The notes below the pieces were generated by a model. That model was not told the origin of the DNA, did not search any database, and saw only the letters and a list, made by a program, of their open reading frames with translations. A program made the translations under genes and the position numbers. A stretch of DNA of 64,000 bases from JAXGZG01 sp050952065 (GTDB lineage: Bacteria > Bacillota > Sulfobacillia > Fermentithermobacillales > Fermentithermobacillaceae). Position 1 is the first letter of the stretch, and every line of letters begins with the position of its first letter. Below, piece by piece: positions 59,285-64,000 of the stretch. Where the stretch lies: positions 124,001 through 188,000 of the forward strand of contig JBMNKF010000007.1 in NCBI GenBank assembly GCA_050952065.1, in the 5' to 3' direction.

Positions 59285-60076
59285 GTGAGAAAAAAGCGAA
59301 AGAACGATGTGTTTTGGAGCGCAATACTCGTCTTGGTAGCGGGGATACTTCTCTTTTGCGGATGGGGATTGGCGGAGTCCCGAAGAGCCGTGAAAGCCTA
59401 CACGCCCACGAATCTATCTCGAGTGCCGGGAGACCTGGCACCCGCTGACACAATAAGGCTTCATGTGATCGGGAACTCGGATTCTTCGGAAGACCAGGAC
59501 ATCAAACTGGCGGTGCGAGACGTCCTGATGATGTCTCTGGGTTCTCAACTATCCGAGGCCAAAGATGTCGCTTTGGCCGAAAGAACCATATCCTCCTGCC
59601 TTGCAGAAATCGAGAACGTGGCAAATTCGTGCCTGAAGGACAGCGGGGCGAAATACGGTGCAAAGGTCCTCCTAAAGGGCGTACACTTTCCCGACAAGAC
59701 TTACGAGACTTCGGAGGGAAAGACCGTGTTCTTGCCTGAAGGCGAGTACAAAGCCCTTCAGGTGGTGCTGGGGAAGGGAGAGGGCAAGAACTGGTGGTGC
59801 GTCATGTACCCGCCCCTTTGCTACTTCGATTTGGTGCAGAGTGCCTTGATTATGGGCAAGACCCACTCTAGCGAGCAAGAAGGAGGGGTTCAGGCCTGGA
59901 CACAAACTGACGGCCGGTTCGTTCTCGTAGATGAAGAATCCGCCCAAGAGGTGCCCATAGAGATCCGTTTCTTGATCGTAGATGCCCTGAAAGCGGGGTT
60001 CAGTCGTTTGGCCTCGTTCTTCAAGGTCGAGGACCAGCAAGCCGCCCTCTACGTCTATCCTCACAACTTGCGCTGA
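59285..60076 (+). CDS. spoIIR: Stage II sporulation protein R
   Basis: About 263 residues with an N-terminal export signal or anchor (ILVLVAGILLFCGWGLAES). SpoIIR is secreted from the forespore and triggers SpoIIGA to process pro-sigma-E. IRLHVIGNSDSSEDQDIKLA, VRDVLM, LPEGEYKALQVVLGKGEGKN and WWCVMYPPLCYFD are family blocks. GTG 59285 follows AGAGGGGG; GTG 59276 is the alternative. It is 24 bases after sigG, so the same sigma-F promoter probably drives both. Confidence 0.95.
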   Translation: MRKKRKNDVFWSAILVLVAGILLFCGWGLAESRRAVKAYTPTNLSRVPGDLAPADTIRLHVIGNSDSSEDQDIKLAVRDVLMMSLGSQLSEAKDVALAERTISSCLAEIENVANSCLKDSGAKYGAKVLLKGVHFPDKTYETSEGKTVFLPEGEYKALQVVLGKGEGKNWWCVMYPPLCYFDLVQSALIMGKTHSSEQEGGVQAWTQTDGRFVLVDEESAQEVPIEIRFLIVDALKAGFSRLASFFKVEDQQAALYVYPHNLR

Positions 60077-60129
60077 ACGGGCTACCTGACCGCCCCACGC
60101 ATATAATGAAATGCACTGGAGGTGGTCAC

Positions 60130-60390
60130 GTGATTCGCGCTTCAGACCTCTCTACCCGCGATGTCATAAATACGGTTGATGGACGACGCTTAGGAAACAT
60201 CGTGGATGTGGAAATCGACCTCACATCAGGCAAGATAGTCGCCGTGGTGGTTCCCGGGCAAGCCAAGGTTCTGGGTATTCTTGGCAGGGCGGACGATTAT
60301 GTAGTCCCTTGGGAGAATGTCAAGAAAATCGGCGAAGACGTTATCCTGGTTGAGATCTCCGAGCACTATTTGAGGAGAACTCTTCGATGA
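60130..60390 (+). CDS. ylmC: YlmC/YmxH-family sporulation PRC-barrel protein
   Basis: About 86 residues of the PRC-barrel fold: IRASDLSTRDVINTVDGRRL, DVEIDLTSGKIVAVVVPGQ and DDYVVPWENVKKIGEDVILV. YlmC/YmxH proteins are small, conserved in spore formers, with unknown biochemistry. GTG 60130 follows GGAGGTGG. B. subtilis has ylmC downstream of sigG too. CATATAAT (60100-60107) nearby resembles a sigma-E -10. Confidence 0.9.
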   Translation: MIRASDLSTRDVINTVDGRRLGNIVDVEIDLTSGKIVAVVVPGQAKVLGILGRADDYVVPWENVKKIGEDVILVEISEHYLRRTLR

Positions 60391-60688
60391 GTGGGACTGT
60401 GAAACCAGGGCTCTTGACACTTACTGCGAATTCTGGGCAAGATCATGATTGATCGCGGAGTCTCCGCCATTGTGTCCTGTGCTTACGGCAAGTAGGGGAT
60501 AATCGTCTATACCTAAAGGTAGGGCCGCGTCTGCTCAGGCATGATCAGCTAACCCCGTAAGACTCTTTCAGAAGATCTGAAGACGTCGCTATGGTCTCGC
60601 TATGGGCAACTCCGGGGAATATAGGCGACGCTCTTGCGTACATTGGTGCCGAATTTCGGTTCCGATGGTGAGAAGGAGGGAGGATTCC
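60391..60688 (+). other. Intergenic region before the Ddl-related gene
   Basis: No gene seen. It contains GCGGAG-T-CTCCGC (60455-60467), a TTGACA (60414-60419) without a matching -10, and GATAAT at 60498-60503. The reading frame of the next gene extends back to 60602 but lacks a ribosome site there. Confidence 0.45.
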
Positions 60689-61675
60689 ATGCGCATCGCA
60701 GTACTCACCAATCAGACTGGGGACACCGTCCTCAATAGACTCGATCCCCACGCCCGGGAGCAATCTCGGGTTACTTGCGAGGCAGTAGTAGAGGCTCTGA
60801 CCTCCCTCGGACATGAAACGATTACCGTGGAGATGGGTCCATCGTTCCTACTGGATCTGCATAACGCTGCGCCTGATGCGATTTTCAACATTGCCACAGG
60901 TTATCGATCTAAGAGGGATCAACCCACTATTGTCGCTGCCATTGAGCTTACGGGCATTCCGTTTACAGGCTCATCTTTTCTCAGCCATGTCATGGGAATC
61001 CATAAGCATTTGGCCAAGTTCATCATGGAAATGTCAGGCGTTCCAACGCCCAAGTATTGTGTAGTTGACGCCAAGAGGAAAATCCCTTCCTTCGAGGAGC
61101 TTGGCAAACTAAGAACTCCTGTCATAGTTAAGCCCGGGGCGGAAGGCTCCAGCTTGGGCATATCAAGGGAAAGCGTAACCTCGGACCTGATGAAGGTGCC
61201 CAAGCTTGTGGCAATCCTCTTGGAGCGCTTCGGGCCTCCTGTTCTCATCGAGGAGTACATTGCGGGGCGTGAGTTCACAGTGGGCCTTCTGGGTTACCCA
61301 GACCCGCAAGTCATGCCCATCCAAGAGGTCATCTTCAAAGAAGAGTCCATGTACACCTACAGCGTTAAGTCCAAGGACAGTGCCACGTTTGTGTGTCCCG
61401 CCCACATATCGGACGACTTGGCCTCAAGGCTCCAGTCCATAGCGACGAGGGTTTTTGAGGCCCTTGACTGCCGTGACCTGGCTCGGGTGGATATAAGGCT
61501 GTCCGAAGAGGGACGGCCTTATGTGCTGGAGGTTAACACGCTTCCCGGTTTGATGCCAGGATTTAGCGATTTTCCCAGGATTGCCGAAATCGCGGGATTG
61601 GACTACAAGACCATGGTTGAACGGATTCTGGACGGAGCTATCCGGCGGAGAAGATCAGAGGGAATGGTGCTCTAA
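60689..61675 (+). CDS. D-alanine:D-alanine ligase-related ATP-grasp ligase
   Basis: About 328 residues with an ATP-grasp fold. TGIPFTGSSFLSHVMGIHKH, VIVKPGAEGSSLGIS, VLIEEYIAGREFTVGLLG and the C-terminal YVLEVNTLPGLMPGFSDFP resemble Ddl. However the N-terminal GGxSxEH motif, which supplies the glutamate that holds the first D-Ala, is replaced by VLTNQTGDT, and the HGxxGEDG block by ATGYRSKRDQP. It may be a Ddl with altered specificity or a different peptide ligase. ATG 60689 follows GGAGGGAGGA. It sits among sporulation and division genes rather than murF. Confidence 0.82.
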   Translation: MRIAVLTNQTGDTVLNRLDPHAREQSRVTCEAVVEALTSLGHETITVEMGPSFLLDLHNAAPDAIFNIATGYRSKRDQPTIVAAIELTGIPFTGSSFLSHVMGIHKHLAKFIMEMSGVPTPKYCVVDAKRKIPSFEELGKLRTPVIVKPGAEGSSLGISRESVTSDLMKVPKLVAILLERFGPPVLIEEYIAGREFTVGLLGYPDPQVMPIQEVIFKEESMYTYSVKSKDSATFVCPAHISDDLASRLQSIATRVFEALDCRDLARVDIRLSEEGRPYVLEVNTLPGLMPGFSDFPRIAEIAGLDYKTMVERILDGAIRRRRSEGMVL

Positions 61676-61802
61676 ACAGGCTCGGGAGTGTCCGGGGATC
61701 CATGGCTGAGAGACGCGGTTGCTTGACTTGCCTGTTCGTGTTGGCATACGCTGTCTCTAACGACCACTGCTTATTGTCCTCGAGCATGGAGAGGAAGATC
61801 CG

Positions 61803-63065
61803 TTGAAAAGACGTCCGAGGAAGAAGACCAAGTTCAGACAATATGCCAGAAGCATAACTACTGCCGCAATCGTTCTGTCTGTGGCCATGCTGTTTGTCTG
61901 GCCCTACCTCAGAAGCGCCTTGTTGAAGATCCTGATACCCGTGGGTCGAGGCTACGCCGGCACTTTAGAAAACCATGTTAAGGGCACGGCTTTGTTCTCG
62001 GGAGGTAGCACATTGATAGTGGCGCCTGTCGATGGGACGTTGAACCTGCAAGTAAAGGATAACGAGTCGGTCAGGGTAGGACAAGTCTTGGCAACCATAG
62101 GCGATAGCGAAACGGGAGCGGAGTTTGCTGACAGCATCGCTAAGGCCCGGGGGAATCTTGCGTCCTATGAGGCGGAAACCGAGCAGGAGTTTGCCCTGTT
62201 GAAGGCGGAAGTCCAAGAGGCGTACCGGGGAGCTTTGGAATCGCTTCTCATGTCGCGCCAGGCTTTTGCCTCTGGGGATGCCCCGGAGGCATTGGCGGCA
62301 GAATCGTCTTTGACATCTCTGGAGGAGATTATCAGGGAAAAGAGAGAGCGCCTATCAAGCATCGAGGATCAGCGAGGGAACCTGGCCAGAACCGTCGCCT
62401 TGTTGGAGCAGGCCTTGACCACATCGAAGGTTAATGTATTGTCGCCATCGGCCGGCGTCTTCTCATCAGAGTTTACAGAAGCACATAAGAAGATCCCTGG
62501 TATGTCGCTTTCTGACAAAGATGCATCGGAAATCATGGCTCTGTGTAGAGAGATCAAAGATGCGATCGAGATTCGCGTAGAAGACGGCGGATCCGTCAAG
62601 ATAGGGGATCCCGTTGGACGGGTGATCACCGGTGAAGATATAAGTTTTTATCTTCCGGTGAAAACAGAAGAGAGACCCGCTCTCCGGCAAGGTCAGAGCG
62701 TCGTATTGCGTTTACCCGATGGCACCGAAATGAGATCCACAGTGACTTCAGTCGTTGACGCAAGACCACCGGGGTATTCGATCATCTCCGGGACAATCGA
62801 TGTCGTATCGAGCCGGATAGGCACTGGATCTGCCGAAGTGACGCTTGTGGCGAGCCGAAACTCGGGAACGGTTATTCCTACAGCGAGCATTCTGGAGATG
62901 AATGGCGAGACCGGAGTGCTCATAGTCCAGAAAACATACGCTCGTTTTGCGCCTGTGGAAATTCTCGCTGCGCACGGCGACCGAACGGTGGTCAGAGGTA
63001 TCTCCGAAACACACGAGATAGTGCTCAGGCCAAAGGCATTTCTGGAGGGCAGGCGCGTGAGATGA
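61803..63065 (+). CDS. HlyD-family membrane-fusion-like protein
   Basis: About 420 residues. One N-terminal membrane helix (TTAAIVLSVAMLFVWPYL), a lipoyl/barrel-sandwich half (LIVAPVDGTLNLQVKDNESV, VLATIG), a coiled coil (about 100-200), the second half-motif and a beta-barrel (ISFYLPVKTEERPALRQGQS). This is the adaptor architecture of efflux pumps, but no pump gene is adjacent. TTG 61803 follows GAGAGGAAG. The same type of gene precedes yggS in several Firmicutes, so a division or envelope role is plausible. Confidence 0.82.
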   Translation: MKRRPRKKTKFRQYARSITTAAIVLSVAMLFVWPYLRSALLKILIPVGRGYAGTLENHVKGTALFSGGSTLIVAPVDGTLNLQVKDNESVRVGQVLATIGDSETGAEFADSIAKARGNLASYEAETEQEFALLKAEVQEAYRGALESLLMSRQAFASGDAPEALAAESSLTSLEEIIREKRERLSSIEDQRGNLARTVALLEQALTTSKVNVLSPSAGVFSSEFTEAHKKIPGMSLSDKDASEIMALCREIKDAIEIRVEDGGSVKIGDPVGRVITGEDISFYLPVKTEERPALRQGQSVVLRLPDGTEMRSTVTSVVDARPPGYSIISGTIDVVSSRIGTGSAEVTLVASRNSGTVIPTASILEMNGETGVLIVQKTYARFAPVEILAAHGDRTVVRGISETHEIVLRPKAFLEGRRVR

Positions 63066-63769
63066 TAGAGGACAATCTAGAGATAGTCATGGGAGAGGTA
63101 CTTGATGCTTGTGAAAGGGCGCATAGGGACCCGGATTCTGTCCGATTGATGGCTGTGACAAAGAATGTTAGTTCGGAGGAAATCTCCGAAGCGTATAGTC
63201 TTGGACTCAGGCTTTTCGGAGAGAATCGTGTTCAAGAGGCAAGAACGAAAACCGAGGCCGGGGTTTTTGGAGACTCTAAAATCTGCCTTATAGGTCACCT
63301 TCAAACAAACAAGGCCTCTCTTGCCGCAAGGTTATTTGACGCGGTGCACTCGGTCGACTCCACGAGGGTCGTGGACGCTCTATCACGATTTTCGGTCCTA
63401 TACCGCCCAAAGGGCCGAGGGGTTGAGGTCATGATCGAAGTTAATGTGGGCAGAGACCCTCGAAAGCACGGAGTTATGCCCGAGGACGCCTACGATCTGG
63501 CTAAACATACTATCGGCCTACCGGGTGTGACGCTAACTGGACTTATGACGGTCCCTCCGGGCATGGGAGACTTGGCCATGGCCAGACAGGCCTTCAGGGA
63601 ACTGCGAACTCTCAGAGATCGTCTCGTAGACTTGAGGATTGACGCCGAAAACCTCAACGAGTTGTCCATGGGCATGTCAGGAGACTATCAGGTGGCTATA
63701 GAGGAAGGCGCCACCATAATTCGACTGGGTACGGCGTTATTCGGCCCTCGCGCCGGGTCAAGAAGGTAA
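63062..63769 (+). CDS. yggS: YggS-family pyridoxal phosphate homeostasis protein
   Basis: About 235 residues of a PLP-binding TIM barrel (PROSC family), which buffers vitamin B6. LMAVTKNVSSEEI carries the PLP-lysine, FGENRVQEARTK, LIGHLQTNKA, EVNVGRDPRKHGV and LSMGMSGDYQVAIEEGATIIR are signatures. ATG 63062 overlaps the preceding stop (ATGA). In B. subtilis ylmE the next gene is sepF; here divIVA follows. Confidence 0.96.
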   Translation: MIEDNLEIVMGEVLDACERAHRDPDSVRLMAVTKNVSSEEISEAYSLGLRLFGENRVQEARTKTEAGVFGDSKICLIGHLQTNKASLAARLFDAVHSVDSTRVVDALSRFSVLYRPKGRGVEVMIEVNVGRDPRKHGVMPEDAYDLAKHTIGLPGVTLTGLMTVPPGMGDLAMARQAFRELRTLRDRLVDLRIDAENLNELSMGMSGDYQVAIEEGATIIRLGTALFGPRAGSRR

Positions 63770-63830
63770 CCGTGGGTACCCGGTAGAAATCCCCTAAGAC
63801 CGTTAGGTTCCGATGAAGGAGGGAGTCCTA

Positions 63831-64000
63831 GTGACAGGCGAGGATAGCAGCGCTCCACTGAACATGCACAAGCTAACTCCCTTGGACATTCACAACAAGG
63901 AATTCAGGAAGTCCTTCCGGGGCTACTGCGAAGATGAAGTAGATGAGTTCTTAGACCTAGTGGTGGCCGAATTCGAGAGAATCCTCCGGCTCAATGAGGA
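63831..64000 (+). CDS. divIVA: DivIVA-domain protein, 3'-truncated by the window edge
   Basis: The first 56 residues of a DivIVA protein, a coiled-coil pole and septum organiser. KLTPLDIHNKEFRKSFRGYC and EDEVDEFLDLVVAEFERIL match the N-terminal lipid-binding domain. GTG 63831 follows AAGGAGGG at good spacing. The first dozen residues (TGEDSSAPLN) are an extension before the conserved MHKLTP. Confidence 0.92.
   Translation, partial: MTGEDSSAPLNMHKLTPLDIHNKEFRKSFRGYCEDEVDEFLDLVVAEFERILRLNE

Noticed and set aside
60414..60419. A perfect TTGACA after ylmC.
   Set aside because: The region 16-18 bases downstream (around CAAGAT) is a poor -10, so I do not call a promoter.
1..64000. tRNA or rRNA genes, CRISPR arrays, insertion sequences, prophage or integrase genes.
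   Set aside because: Gaps between genes are short and nearly all accounted for; I saw no cloverleaf, spaced repeat array, transposase or terminal inverted repeats.

Overview
This window reads as a chromosomal segment of an endospore-forming bacterium of the phylum Bacillota (Firmicutes). The evidence is the set of sporulation genes (ytxC, yunB, bofC-like, a SpoIID/LytB protein, spoVD, spoIIGA, sigE, sigG, spoIIR, ylmC), two tRNA-sensing T-box leaders, a DivIVA gene and gene orders that match Bacillus subtilis in many places. MurE carries the DNPR motif of meso-diaminopimelate-adding enzymes. Base composition is moderately G+C-rich by eye and TTG start codons are very common, so the host is not a low-GC bacillus. 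I cannot name the genus from sequence alone. Almost every gene is on the + strand; the only clear exception is a class A penicillin-binding protein (20206-22353). I saw no rRNA, tRNA, insertion sequence, prophage or CRISPR array.

Layout. 1-2993: the end of a branched-chain amino-acid type ABC transporter (livG partial, livF) followed by a split aconitase-X enzyme. 2994-9033: ytxC, thrS behind a Thr T-box, infC-rpmI-rplT behind a structured leader (infC starts at ATC), an rRNA methyltransferase and a tiny YqzL-like gene. 9034-20160: pheST behind a Phe T-box, a PolX-like protein, an L,D-transpeptidase, an orphan solute-binding lipoprotein, a DUF421 protein, a thioredoxin-like protein and mutS2. 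20206-26685: PBP1A on the minus strand, then tyrS, yunB, nadE, yebC and a bofC-like gene. 26743-33600: ruvCAB interleaved with the last steps of queuosine synthesis (tgt, queA, queH), a SpoIID/LytB protein and yajC. 33824-39801: a GntR regulator overlapping a korDABC 2-oxoacid:ferredoxin oxidoreductase operon, then the methylmalonyl-CoA mutase large subunit and its epimerase. Together these suggest interconversion of 2-oxoglutarate, succinyl-CoA and methylmalonyl-CoA. 39802-40740: about 0.9 kb without a recognised gene, containing hairpins, terminators and one possible tiny zinc-binding ORF. 40741-64000: the division and cell-wall (dcw) cluster mraZ to ftsZ, running into spoIIGA-sigE-sigG-spoIIR and then ylmC, a Ddl-related ATP-grasp ligase, an HlyD-like adaptor, yggS and the start of divIVA.

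Points that stand out. The PolX-like protein has lost all three polymerase aspartates but keeps its PHP nuclease motifs. The dcw/spo cluster lacks murD, murB, ftsA and sepF at their usual sites. The mraZ leader carries a textbook MraZ operator that runs into the ribosome-binding site. A consensus sigma-F promoter precedes sigG-spoIIR. PBP1A ends in an unusual Asp/His/Tyr-rich tail. The 'Ddl' gene lacks hallmark D-Ala ligase residues. I see no single spectacular new multi-gene system here; the best candidates for novelty are these departures from familiar families and the mraZ-upstream region.
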